Source: Liriodendron chinense
Lineage: Eukaryota > Streptophyta > Magnoliopsida > Magnoliales > Magnoliaceae
NCBI GenBank assembly: GCA_003013855.2
Contig: ML058447.1
Span: forward strand, 1,798,001 to 1,862,000
Direction: 5' to 3'
DNA length: 64,000 nt
Positions 1 through 10,161 of this stretch are shown here, piece after piece (within the stretch, counting starts at the first letter, position 1; each line of letters starts with the position of its first letter). The notes below the pieces were generated by a model. That model saw only the letters and a program-made list of their open reading frames with translations, was not told the origin of the DNA and did not search any database. A program made the position numbers and the translations under genes.

Positions 1-640
1 CAAGTGGGCCCCACATGATAGTGGTCCACAACAAAGGTGGGACCCACATGATGGATGGTGGACATCAAAGATGGGCCCCTCATGATAAATGATTCATATT
101 AAAGTGGGGCCCCACATCAAGGTGGGCCCACATAATGAAAGGTTCACATTAAAGGTGGGCCCCACATGACGAAACATACGAATCAAGCTGGTCCCATTTG
201 ATGGACAGTCCACGTCAAAGGTGGGACCCACGTGATGGATGATGCTCATTGAAGGTGGGCCCACATAATGGTCAGTTGATATCAAAGATGGGCTCACATA
301 ATGAACGGCACATAATAAACGTGGGGCCCCACACAATAAATGGTCCACATCAAGGTGGGCCCACATAATGGACGGAGTGGGCTTTAGATGATGAATCGCC
401 CACATAAAAGTGTGGCCCCTCATAATGGACAGTTCACATCCAGTGGGCCGTATGATGGATGATCCACATAGAAGGTGCACCCCACATGATGAATGGTGGA
501 TATCAAAAGTGGGCCCCACATGATGGACAATCCACTTCATAAGGTAGGGCCCACACTATGGACACATCAAATTTGGAGTCCACGTGATGGGTGATGGGTA
601 GTGACATTGAGGGGCCCCACATGATGTATGGTCCATTAAA
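1..640. repeat. 33-bp minisatellite array, truncated by window edge
   Basis: About nineteen imperfect units of roughly 33 bp follow each other. Each has a GTGGGCCCCAC-like core, then 'atgatggatggtcc' and 'acatcaaag'. Units vary in the core (GTGGGACCCAC, GTGGGCCCAC) and a few are shortened. The array runs off the left edge, so its full size is unknown. The core matches the class I TCP-protein consensus (GGNCCCAC) and site II elements (TGGGCC). Because 33 is a multiple of three, an open frame on the minus strand (94-540) arises from periodicity alone and is not a gene. Confidence 0.85.
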
Positions 641-1781
641 ACAACAATTTGGATTACTCTTATATTAAAGTTGTTGTAATCTTTAAAAATGACATGAATT
701 ACCCCAAAAAAAGCCCTTATTTAAAAGTTTTACCAAACGTGCTTATTTTAAATAAGAGTTTTTTTTAGAAATTTTACCTAACGAGCTTATTTGAAACAAA
801 AATATAACAAAAAGGATTTATTGAAGTAGCTCTTATTCAAAAAGCTCTTATTGAATTAGAGTAGAGATGCCAAACAAGCCCTAAAATTACAGAAATTGAA
901 TTAGAAATCATCCAAAATTGTAGAAATTGAATTGGAAAATCAGATTCCATCTAAAACTTGCTATTTGATTGAAGTGTGTAATCCAACCATTGCTTGCGAC
1001 ATGGCCAACTTGGGCTTCAGATCCACCTGAGAACTTAACTCCTAGCCTATAGTAATCCCGCAAGCTAGATGGCAAATAAACATTAGAGTAGACCCTAGAA
1101 AGTTTTCAATGGTGGACGTTCAATCAACATTGTTTCCCTGTGGTGTGGTCCACTTGAGATTTAGATTTGCCTCATTTTTTGTCTAATGCCCTTAATTGAG
1201 CTTTCAAAACGGATGAACCACATGGATATAAAATGTATACTTCATAGATGTACAACATATACATAGATCCGTCAATATTGAATGACGCTCACTTCCGTAG
1301 AACACAATCTCCAAAATCCTATTTGTTTGGAATTTGCCGCCAAACACATCGGTTAAAATTGGATTCACTGGAATCCAGATTTTAAGCCGGAATTCTACAT
1401 GCCAACCAAATAGGCCCAAACAGGCCCTAAGGTCCACCATGATGTTTATATGCCATCCATATAAACTGAAAACTCAAAAGTATTAGCCTGATACAAAACT
1501 TTTGTAGCCCCATGAATGTTTCAATGGTGGGCTATCAATCCTCAATGTTTCCAATTGTGCAGCCCACTTGAGTTTTGGATCTGCCTGTCCTAACAAGATT
1601 TAGCAAAACAGATGAACGGATGGATTTCTCACAAACATCATGGTGGCCCTTCCTAGCACATGAAGCCAGATTAGTGTCAAGTAGAGGGCCGCTAGCTGAA
1701 AAAAAAAAAAAAAAGATGGCGACGATATTTATTTATTTTTATTTTTTTTACTAAATTTTCCAAATTACTTAAAAAATCAAT
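641..1781. other. Intergenic, upstream of PPR gene; dispersed repeat copies
   Basis: No gene is visible. Two related stretches (about 1100-1225 and 1510-1640) share 'tttcaatggtgg', 'caatgtttcc', 'ccacttgag' and 'gatgaac' in the same order and are diverged copies of one dispersed repeat common in this window. An A-rich run lies at 1700-1714. The promoter of the following PPR gene must lie here, but no TATA box stands out. Confidence 0.5.
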
Positions 1782-3791
1782 GTGAGTGATGAAATTAAGT
1801 TTTATCAACCTGATTTCAAAGTAGAGAGCTGCTTGGCAAACGCAATGCTCGCTCTCCGTATGGCTGCAAGCTCATCACCTCCACCCATTCTCTCCATCAT
1901 AGACATGTCCACCACCCTCTCAGAAGTGCAGCAGGCCCACGCCCACATGCTCAAGACCGGCCTCATCCATACTACATTTGCCGCGAGTCGCATTGTGGCC
2001 TTTGCCGTCACTGTCTCCGATGCTCAAACCATCGCTCATGCCCGCTCGGTATTCGATCGAATCGCCACCCCAAACTCCTACACTTGGAATACCATAATTC
2101 GAGCCTACGCAAATAGCGCTGATCCTGAAAACGCCATCCTACTCTTTCACCGAATGCTGCACAGCGACGTCCTCCCTGACAAATTCACCTACCCTTTCAT
2201 ACTCAAGGCCTGCTCGCGGCTCCATGGCTTTGAAGAAGGCCAGCAAATTCATTCTATCATCGTCAAGACTGGAGTCGATTCTGACATTTTCATACGAAAT
2301 ACATTGATTCATATGTATGCTCGTCTAGGGCACACCAGGAATGCATATTGTCTATTCGATCGAATGCCCAAAAGAGACCTGATCACGTGGAATGCAATTC
2401 TCAGTGCTTTTGCAGCTCGGGGGTTGATGGAGCAGGCCCGTCATTTGTTTGGCCAAATGCCTGATAGAAACGTGGAGTCTTGGAATTTCATGATATCTGG
2501 GTATGTTGACCTTGGCTTGATTGATGATGCCCGGAGTCTCTTCGATGGGATGCCGAACAGAGATGTTGTTTCTTGGAATGCCATGATAACGGGATATGTA
2601 CATGCAGGGCGCTTTAGGGAAGCTTTGGAGCTCTTCGGCATTATGCAGAATGCAGAGGCGAGGCCGGATAATTGTACATTTGTGAACCTGTTGTCAGCCT
2701 GTGCACGGATTGGAGCTTTGAGTCAAGGAGAGTGGATACATACGTACATCAATAAGAATGAGATTCAGATAGACAGGTTTCTAGCAACTGCTCTTGTGGA
2801 TATGTATTCTAAGTGTGGGAGCATAGAGAAAGCTCTGCTAGTGTTTAGGAACACGTCGAAGAAAGATATTAGTACATGGAATTCGATGATTGCAGGTTTA
2901 AGCACTCATGGCTATGGTGAATGCGCATTAAGGCTCTTCTCGGAGATGTTGATGGATGAATTTGCACCCAATGAGATCACTTTCATAAGCATTCTCTCTG
3001 CCTGCAGCCATGCAGGTCTATTGGACGAGGGGCGTCGGGTTTTTGAACTCATGACCGAGGTTCATGGAATTCAACCCACGGTGGAGCACTATGGCTGCAT
3101 GGTTGATTTACTCGGTCGAGCCGGGCTCTTAAATGAGGCTCAGGGACTTGTGAGGGCATTTCCATGTAAGGATTCACCAGTGGTTTGGGAGTCTCTTTTG
3201 GCTGCTTGCAGAAGCCATGGAAACATTGAATTGGCAGAGCATGTTACAGGGCAGCTTCTAGAGTTAAATCCTCAAGACAATGCTTGTTACGTTCAACTGT
3301 CGAATATTTATGCATCCGTGGGCAGATGGGATAATGTTAGGGAGGTGAGGGAGAAGATGAGGAAAGAGGGAGTGAGAAAGGAACCGGGTTGTAGCATGAT
3401 CGATGTGGATGGAAATGTACATGAGTTTTCAGCAGGCGATCGATCTCATCCTCAAGTGGATGAGCTCTATAGGAAGGTGGATGAAATGAAAAACAGGATC
3501 AGGTCCATTGGATATGTCCCCGATACCAGTCAAGTGCTGTTTGAGATAGGGGAGGAGGAAAAGGAGAGTGCATTGCTTAGGCACAGTGAGAAGTTGGCCA
3601 TTGCTTTTGGGCTCTTAAACACTGGTGAGGGCATGACCATTAGGATAATTAAGAATCTGAAGATGTGTGGAGATTGTCACTCAGCAACAAAACTTATTTC
3701 CAGAGCTTATGGAAGAGAGATTGTAGTGAGGGATAAAAACCGATTCCACCATTTCAAGAATGGATGCTGTTCATGTAATGACTATTGGTAA
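1782..3791 (+). CDS. PPR protein, PLS class, DYW subgroup
   Basis: Intron-less gene for a 669-residue pentatricopeptide repeat protein. Such proteins bind organelle RNA base by base, and the DYW subgroup carries the cytidine deaminase used in C-to-U editing. From about residue 60 to 475 there are tandem P/L/S repeats (for example 'SYTWNTIIRAYANS', 'DVVSWNAMITGYVHAG'). An E/E+ region follows ('GCSMIDVDGNVHEFSAGD') and then a complete DYW domain. The zinc and catalytic residues are intact: HSE at 601-603, CGDC at 629-632, and HHF..G.CSC ending in the terminal DYW. The first ATG is used here; ATGs at 1845 and 1860 would remove an atypical charged leader and give a more typical organelle-targeting start ('MAASSSPPP'). 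The gene faces the PPR gene at 4136-5908 tail to tail. RNA target and organelle cannot be read from the sequence. Confidence 0.93.
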   Translation: MSDEIKFYQPDFKVESCLANAMLALRMAASSSPPPILSIIDMSTTLSEVQQAHAHMLKTGLIHTTFAASRIVAFAVTVSDAQTIAHARSVFDRIATPNSYTWNTIIRAYANSADPENAILLFHRMLHSDVLPDKFTYPFILKACSRLHGFEEGQQIHSIIVKTGVDSDIFIRNTLIHMYARLGHTRNAYCLFDRMPKRDLITWNAILSAFAARGLMEQARHLFGQMPDRNVESWNFMISGYVDLGLIDDARSLFDGMPNRDVVSWNAMITGYVHAGRFREALELFGIMQNAEARPDNCTFVNLLSACARIGALSQGEWIHTYINKNEIQIDRFLATALVDMYSKCGSIEKALLVFRNTSKKDISTWNSMIAGLSTHGYGECALRLFSEMLMDEFAPNEITFISILSACSHAGLLDEGRRVFELMTEVHGIQPTVEHYGCMVDLLGRAGLLNEAQGLVRAFPCKDSPVVWESLLAACRSHGNIELAEHVTGQLLELNPQDNACYVQLSNIYASVGRWDNVREVREKMRKEGVRKEPGCSMIDVDGNVHEFSAGDRSHPQVDELYRKVDEMKNRIRSIGYVPDTSQVLFEIGEEEKESALLRHSEKLAIAFGLLNTGEGMTIRIIKNLKMCGDCHSATKLISRAYGREIVVRDKNRFHHFKNGCCSCNDYW

Positions 3792-4135
3792 CTTGTAATT
3801 ATTGAGTTGTACAATACCCATTGGTGGGTAATCCATCAATTTTTTAAAAGAATCTTGGTTTCAGTTATAGTCACACAAGAGGCAATGAGCCAATCTCCTA
3901 TGTAACCATGGAAATGTTTGAAGTAATTGCACACAGTTTTGACGCATCATATTCAAGCATTCACACTCCTTAGCTTAATCAGTTGGGATTGCTAGTTGAA
4001 CAAGGATCTTCATCAGGATACGAGGAGCTTTCTTTTTAATTTCGAGACATACGATCTCCAATCTAGAGATCAAACCACCTGGCAACTGTTCCATTGGTGA
4101 TCAAATCTTTTGTTCAAATGGGCCATTTCTAAAAG
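3792..4135. other. Convergent 3' region between two PPR genes
   Basis: These 344 bp separate the stop codons of two converging PPR genes and must contain both 3' ends. I see no coding sequence and no strong polyadenylation cluster. Confidence 0.5.
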
Positions 4136-5908
4136 CTAAGCCATTTCTTCGAAAGGATTCAAGCTGTCTCCCACACGAAATTCATGAATTATACCATTCA
4201 CTTCAATCGAACTGCAACCTGGAAGTTTATCAATCCCATCATCTCTCATCTGCCTTCTTACTTCAATGCCATCATCCCACCTTCCCACAGATGCATACAT
4301 ATTGGACAAAACCACATAACAACTTGGATCACTAGGATCCAACTCCAGGAGATGCTTTGCTGCGTATTCACCCATTTCTAAATTACCAAGTCGACTGCAA
4401 GCCCCAAGCAGGGCCCCCCACATAGGAACACTGGAGTCTGCATCCATAGCTTCTATAAGCTCCTTTGCTTCATCCAACAGTCCCGCCCGACCAAGAAGAT
4501 CGACCATGCATCCATTGTGTTCAACTTTGGGCACTATGTCATAAACTTCTGTCATGAGGTGAAAGCATCTGCGCCCCTCGTCCACCAATCCCGAATGGCG
4601 ACAGGCACTCAAAATACTGACAAAAGTTAATTCATCGGGCACAATCTCTGATTCCATCATTTCTGAGAAGAGGGCCATAGCCTCTTTACCAAAACCATGG
4701 ATACCAAGGCTAGAAATTACAGAGTTCCATGCACCAACATCCCTCTCCTCCATGCTCTCAAACACAGACAGAGCTCTCTCCATCTTTCCACACTTTGCAT
4801 ACATATCCATAAGTGCCGTCCCCAGAATAGCATCCAATCCAATCCCATTACTCTCTATATAAGCATGGATCCACTCGCCTTGTTCTAAAGCTCCTAGATT
4901 AGAACAAGCCGAGAGTGTGCTCACCATTGTGAAATTATTCGGTTTTAACTTCCCCACTTGCATCTCCCTAAAGAGTTCCAACACCTCTTTGAATCTACAA
5001 TCCTTCATATACCCATCAATCATCCCATTGAAAGTGATTAAATCCTTCATCTCGGATGGCATTTGATTGAACAGCCAACAAGCAACTTCCATCAGACCTG
5101 AACTAACATATCCACCAATCATAGTGTTCCAAGTGACAGAATCCTTGATGGACATCTGATCAAACAAACCCCTGGCAATCCCCAGCAACCCCAATTTCAC
5201 ATGCCCATCAATCAGACAATTCCACGAAATTGTATTTCTCTCTGGCATTCTATCAAACAACTCATGAGCCTCTGCAACAAAGCCCGAATCAACCAAACCA
5301 GTAATCATCGAATTCCAAGAAACAACATCAGCTCTATCCATTTTCTCAAATACCCGGCTCGCATATGAAATGCACCCGGCACTTGCATACATTAGAATCA
5401 AAGCATTCTGTATGAACACATCCGAATCCAACCCATATTTGAAAACCTGCCCATGAACCTGCCTGCCTTCTTCGACAGACCCCAATCGCGAACACGCCTT
5501 GAGAACAAAAGGGAAAGTTAGTCCGTTGGGTGCCGAGTCCTCATCACAGATCATCCTGTAAAACATCGAGAGTGCATTCTCGGGCCGATGACTCTGCGAA
5601 TAGCCTCTGATCATGACGTTGTAAGCGAACAGATTCGGGTTCTTGTCACGGTCGAAGATCGACTGGGCGTAGTTCATGTCGCCGTGAGGGGAGAGGGACA
5701 AGGCAGCCATGAGTCGAGTGAAAGCAAGGGGCTGGTGAATGAGGCCGAGTTTGATGACTTTGGAGTGAATTTGGGCGAGTTCACTGGCGTTTCTGCTGAG
5801 TTCCAGGAGTAAGAGACTCGGGTGAGTTGGGATCGTTCCGACTCGGTCGTTGCCTTCGCCGGGTTTTTTAGTTGGGCGAGGTGGTGGGAGGAGAGTGCTC
5901 GTGGCCAT
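4136..5908 (-). CDS. PPR protein, PLS class, E subgroup (no DYW)
   Basis: Intron-less gene for a 590-residue PLS-type PPR protein. A short N-terminal region ('MATSTLLPPPRPTKKP') could be an organelle transit sequence. It is followed by repeats from about residue 80 to 480 ('NLFAYNVMIRGYSQS', 'DVVSWNSMITGLVDSG', 'DSVTWNTMIGGYVSSG') and an E-type region ('VPMWGALLGACSRLGNLEMG', 'GCSSIEVNGIIHEFRVGD'). It stops nine residues after that motif, so the C-terminal half of E+ and the DYW deaminase are absent. Editing factors of this kind are known to recruit a DYW partner in trans; that this one does so is inference. Repeat layout resembles the neighbour on the plus strand, but I cannot say whether the two are recent duplicates. 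The N terminus and layout recall the At2g42920 type, with low certainty. Confidence 0.92.
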   Translation of the reverse strand: MATSTLLPPPRPTKKPGEGNDRVGTIPTHPSLLLLELSRNASELAQIHSKVIKLGLIHQPLAFTRLMAALSLSPHGDMNYAQSIFDRDKNPNLFAYNVMIRGYSQSHRPENALSMFYRMICDEDSAPNGLTFPFVLKACSRLGSVEEGRQVHGQVFKYGLDSDVFIQNALILMYASAGCISYASRVFEKMDRADVVSWNSMITGLVDSGFVAEAHELFDRMPERNTISWNCLIDGHVKLGLLGIARGLFDQMSIKDSVTWNTMIGGYVSSGLMEVACWLFNQMPSEMKDLITFNGMIDGYMKDCRFKEVLELFREMQVGKLKPNNFTMVSTLSACSNLGALEQGEWIHAYIESNGIGLDAILGTALMDMYAKCGKMERALSVFESMEERDVGAWNSVISSLGIHGFGKEAMALFSEMMESEIVPDELTFVSILSACRHSGLVDEGRRCFHLMTEVYDIVPKVEHNGCMVDLLGRAGLLDEAKELIEAMDADSSVPMWGALLGACSRLGNLEMGEYAAKHLLELDPSDPSCYVVLSNMYASVGRWDDGIEVRRQMRDDGIDKLPGCSSIEVNGIIHEFRVGDSLNPFEEMA

Positions 5909-6309
5909 GGAATTGCTTTCCTCCCTACGATCTCGGGTTCGGGCGTTATCCGATTAGGAAATGTACGGTGCCGCGCCGGTGTTTGTCTTCGAGCTAGCAT
6001 TCCTTTCACATGGGACATGCGTTTCAGCGATCTAGGTCGTTCATCTGCTGGGTCCCATCGTAGATGGGACTTGCTGTAAAGACGTCCTCATCAGAAGATC
6101 CTAGCCACCCGTTCATTGACCTGAAGATGGACGGTGGAATATATAGCCAATGCCTGTCTGCTAAGCGTTGCTGTAAGTACGACTTTCAATGGTACATGTG
6201 GGTTCGAGGGTTCATGCACCCATAATCCTCCTACTGAACGGTTGGGATCCTTTATCTAAGAGATTTTCTAAAGGAGAGTTGTCAAGCACAAGAAAGCAAT
6301 CATTCAGAA

Positions 6310-6432
6310 GTGGTATACTGAGTGAAGATGGCCTCGTTTCAACACTGAGGTCATGGTATCCATTCCCAAAGTGGGGGTGGCTAATATTGCAGTGTGACTG
6401 ACAGGGCCGGTCGGTGTACTAACTAGCATTGT
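6310..6432 (+). repeat. Dispersed repeat copy A (second copy at 13715-13812)
   Basis: The segment shares with 13715-13812 an ordered set of words: 'cctcgtttcaaca', 'tgaggtc', 'tggtat', 'gtgggggtggcta', 'gtgtgact' and 'gtgtactaac'. The stretch 'tggtatccattccc' is reminiscent of a Pol III B box, so a tRNA-derived SINE is one reading, but no A-tail is visible. Function unknown. Confidence 0.5.
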
Positions 6433-6721
6433 ACACCAATCAAGTAACTCAGAAAACTTGCTCAACTTGGCTTGGATAGGAAGTGAGTTTGAGCTGAGTA
6501 AAGCCAAATTTGAGGTGCTTGACTAAACTTGAATTAGTACTAAGTAAGGCCACGCTCAACTTGGCTTGACTCATGGAGTGACTCAAAATCAGCTTGATTT
6601 GACTCAGCTTGACTTGGATCATGACTCGAAGTATAAATACAAAATTAAAAAAAAAAAACCTAATAGTTTCATTTAAAAAAATAAAAAAAATTTGCCCGAC
6701 CACCCGAGTACCCTAACCCTA

Positions 6722-6832
6722 ACACTCTCCCTCTCTCTCCCTCCCTCTCTCTCTCTGTGCTCGCCCGCCTGGCCCCAACGGACCACCCCCATGGCCCACT
6801 CCGGCACTCCCTCCCTCCCTCCCTCCCTCCCT
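6722..6832. repeat. CT / CCCT-rich low-complexity tract
   Basis: Runs of CT dinucleotides and CCCT tetranucleotides ('ctctctccctccctctct', 'ctccctccctccctccctcc') make a pyrimidine-rich microsatellite. Confidence 0.7.
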
Positions 6833-7975
6833 CAAGTCTCAACTCGACATCGGCCACCCCATAAGCTGCCCTGCGGCTTGCCTGTTCGCTCAATGCTAGT
6901 TGGCCCCTCCTTGAGCTGCCGTGTCCACTCGACACTGGCCACCCCGTGAGCTGCCCAGTCTACCTATCCGCTCGACGTTGGCTCGAAAACTCAGACTCAA
7001 CTCAACTCAAACTTGCTCAATCTACTGATCAAGCAGGTCAGAGTCGAGTTGAGGACTGAGCAGGGGCTGGGTGGTTCAAGCCGAGCAACAAGCAAGGCAA
7101 AGCCCGACTCGACTCATGCACGGCCCTAATTTTCTCACTAACCCACAAAAAGAAAAGAAAAGAAAAAAGAAGAAGCAATCATTCAAAGTAGTTAAACCAT
7201 GTAACACGAATGGACATGAAAAGCTTTATGCTAGTTACATTTCTCTCGCTGTTGCGTTGCACATGTTGGTTTTGCTAGTCTACTGCACCGATGGTCCAGA
7301 TTTTCCGCAAACAAATGGTATTGATGGAAGCCTCCATGAGTACTAGTAATACCTTGCTTCACAGCACGTTTCCAATAAACGCTCTTCATGCCACATGACA
7401 AATTTGAGAAGAGGCTTAATGTGTCAAGATCCTGATTGTACAAACCTTTAGCGATGTTAATTGTCCATTTTGTAGGCTGTTGATTGGATTATGATCAGCC
7501 GACTGATGTAATTTTAGCATGGTAGGTCATGGAGTGTTTTAGATTGTTTGCGGGTCAAAGATACAACCAGTGGCAACTACTGACACAATCATGGGAGCGG
7601 CTTCGGTGGTTCCCTGACTGTGGGGCCCACCGTGATATATTTTCCTTAAAACCACGCTGCCTGTCGGTTTTTACAGCTCGTTACAGGGCATGATCCAAAA
7701 AGATGAAATAGATTCAAATCTTACGTGGATGGAAGAGAACTATGATTCATTGACCACAACATTTATAGGTGGTAGAAGACTAAGATTCAAAAGAGTTACC
7801 TGGCAATGCTCGTGGAGAGTTGCCTAAGAACCTTCGTGTAGTTTCTTAAGAAATTGTTGAACATGTGTCTACTCCTGCAAATATGTAGACACCCCCCCCT
7901 AGGTGGATAAGTTGATTAGAATTGGGTGATTGGAATGGATGGTAATCCATACCCTTAATCTTAATTCAAACCTTA

Positions 7976-9399
7976 GGGCCGTTTGTATAGGAGTAAATGG
8001 AGGTAAATGAGGGGCCGTTTGGATGGGAGTAAATGGAGGTTAATAGAAGTAAATGCATGTAAATGAAATAAAATGAGTGTAAATGGGCATGCAAATAAAA
8101 TCCTTCCCATGAGAGAGGATTTGGAAGTCACTAGGGTGAAATGCCTTCTTGACTCCCTTGGAATTCGCACTAGTAAATAAAGGTGCCGCTATGCGCGCAC
8201 ATGTTTGTCGTACATAGGTCACATTAATGATACTCCCCAACAATCCAAATATTGTCCACATCACTAAAATCACACCAAAAGAATGATTCAAACCATCCAA
8301 AAGATGGCTATCTAAATGGATAGTTAAAAAACGTTGACAAGTTGCTTGTGTGTGATTTTACATTTGTGGGTTACCTGAGGCTCAAAAATTTCATTATTCT
8401 TTGCTAAAGTGTATATTTCAACGGGCTTATTACATTCATTCTATTAAATATCGCATATGAACACTAATTTGAGATACTAAAGCTGATTTGGGATATCACA
8501 TATATTCCTGTTAATATACTGGAAAATTAAAATGCATTTCAATTCCTCCCATTTACTCCCATTCAAACAAAATATTTTGATTTCAAATGCATTTCATTTA
8601 CTTCTATCCAAACACAACCTTATAAAGCCATTTACTCTCAATTCATTTACCTCTGAATCCATTTCCCATTTACTTTCATTTACAAGCTCCCGAACGAGCC
8701 TTGAGTGGAATTGGAAGTTAATAGAGGTAAATGGTATTTGGGGTGTGTTTGGATGAAAGTAAATGGGAGTAAATGAAATGAAATAGTAGTTAAATGTGCA
8801 TGCAAATCAAATCCTCTCTATGAAGTAAATGGAGTGAAGTGCCTTTTTTAGCTCCCTTAGAGAGTCGCACGTGTAAACAAAGGTGCTATTATACACATGT
8901 CCTCCATACACGTGTCACGATAATGATGCTCCCCGGCAATCCAAATATTAGCTACATCACTAAAATCACACCAAAAGAATAATCCAAACCATGTAAAGGA
9001 TGGCCATCTAAATGGACGGTTAAAAAATGTTTGCAAGTTACTTATTTGTGATCTTTACATTTGTGGCCTACCCAAGGCTCGAAATATCCTCTCTCTTTTT
9101 TTTATGTAGTGTACATTTCAATAGGCTTATTACAATCATTCCATTAAATATTATATATGTACACTAAGTTAGGATATTAAAGCCAAATTGAGATATCACA
9201 TATATTCATGTGAATATATTGAAAATTTCAAATGCATTTCTAACTCCCATATCGTCGCATCTAAACGGAATATTTTAATTTCAAATGTATTTCATTTACT
9301 CCATCCAAGCAGAACTATGCAAAGCAATTTACTCCCACTTCATATACCTCCGAAATCCATTTCCCATTTACTTCCATTTATAAGCTCCCAAGCGAGCCC
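7976..9399. mobile_element. Composite Tourist/Harbinger-like MITE, tandem units
   Basis: Two related units of about 700 bp lie head to tail (about 8013-8705 and 8731-9399). Each begins with 'gtttggatg..agtaaatg' and ends with 'tttacaagctcccgaacgagcc' or its variant. The left end (GGGCCGTTTGTA) is the inverted complement of the right end (CCCAAGCGAGCCC), and the block is bordered by TTA on both sides (7973-7975 and 9400-9402), the target duplication typical of PIF/Harbinger MITEs. A third partial left end occurs at 7976-8011. No transposase is present, so it would be non-autonomous. The similarity of the units suggests tandem duplication or self-insertion. Confidence 0.6.
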
Positions 9400-9402
9400 T
9401 TA

Positions 9403-10161
9403 TCCATACCCTTAAACCTAATACAAGCCATAACCTTATATCCTAACCTTAATCCAAGCCATAACTCTAATCCAAACCCTCATCTAAGCTCAGAAACCTC
9501 TAAAGCCTAGACCTTAGGAGCCACCTTTAAGAAAACTGAAAAGTGGGTTAACTTGATGAGTCAACTCGATGGGCTAGCCCACTAAGCCGACTCACCTAAG
9601 CAGCCCATTAAGCTAAACCCAACCATTTTGATCCACTAGAGCCCATAAATCAAGCCCAAGCCCAACTAAGGCTCACTGTCGAGACAGAAAGCAAACTACA
9701 CTGCAGTCGGGGACTCCTACATCTGTGGGAGACCCAACGCCAAAATCGGGGAGGAGTGGTGCAATGGGTGGTAGCCAAACCCCTGCCCAATGCAGTTTTC
9801 TCTCCCTATATTTGGACAACTAGCACCCCTCCATAGCAGTTGTCATTTTTTCTTTGAAAATTTTGAAGTAGGCCAAATTACCTCTTTGTCCCTCTTAGGG
9901 GCCATATTTACCATCTTACCTAATTCCAAACCTAATTCCAAGCTTAACTCCCAACCTAAATGAACAACTACACATCCATTATCACCCTTCAAGTTGATGA
10001 AAATTACAAAAGACCAAGGCTATGATGGCTATAAATACAATCCCCCCCCCCCCCCCCCCCCCCCCTTTTCTCATTTCAAACATGAACTAAAATCCCTCAA
10101 TTCTCCCTCAACACTTAGAAATTCCAAGCATTCAAGCCCATAAGTCTCTCCATCCTCTAGC
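9403..10161. other. Intergenic left of solo LTR; poly-C tract
   Basis: No gene is seen. The stretch carries short 'cttaatccaa' reiterations (9400-9480) and a poly-C tract at about 10032-10064. It may be the left part of an older element split by the solo LTR at 10162, since unclassified repetitive sequence resumes at 12849. Confidence 0.4.

Larger units (their letters stand above)
5909..7972. other. Intergenic with low-complexity and dispersed repeats
   Basis: No gene is supported. A dispersed repeat lies at 6310-6432 (see its own entry). From 6440 to 7120 the sequence is rich in short reiterated words such as 'actcaacttgg', 'gactcgactc' and 'ctcaact'. A CT/CCCT-rich stretch occupies 6722-6832. 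Around 7618-7640 there is another 'gtggggcccaccgtgatat' repeat copy. None of the open frames here has recognisable protein features. Confidence 0.45.

Noticed and set aside
94..540. Open frame of 148 codons on the minus strand
   Set aside because: It lies wholly in the 33-bp minisatellite; the period is a multiple of three, so the frame stays open by repetition and the peptide simply repeats 'HHVGPTFD'-like units.
6401..7129. hAT-like element with ends 'cagggccgg' and 'cggcccta'
   Set aside because: The left 'end' falls inside a dispersed repeat whose second copy (13715-13812) is continuous through the same point, so it is not an insertion border; no 8-bp duplication was found.
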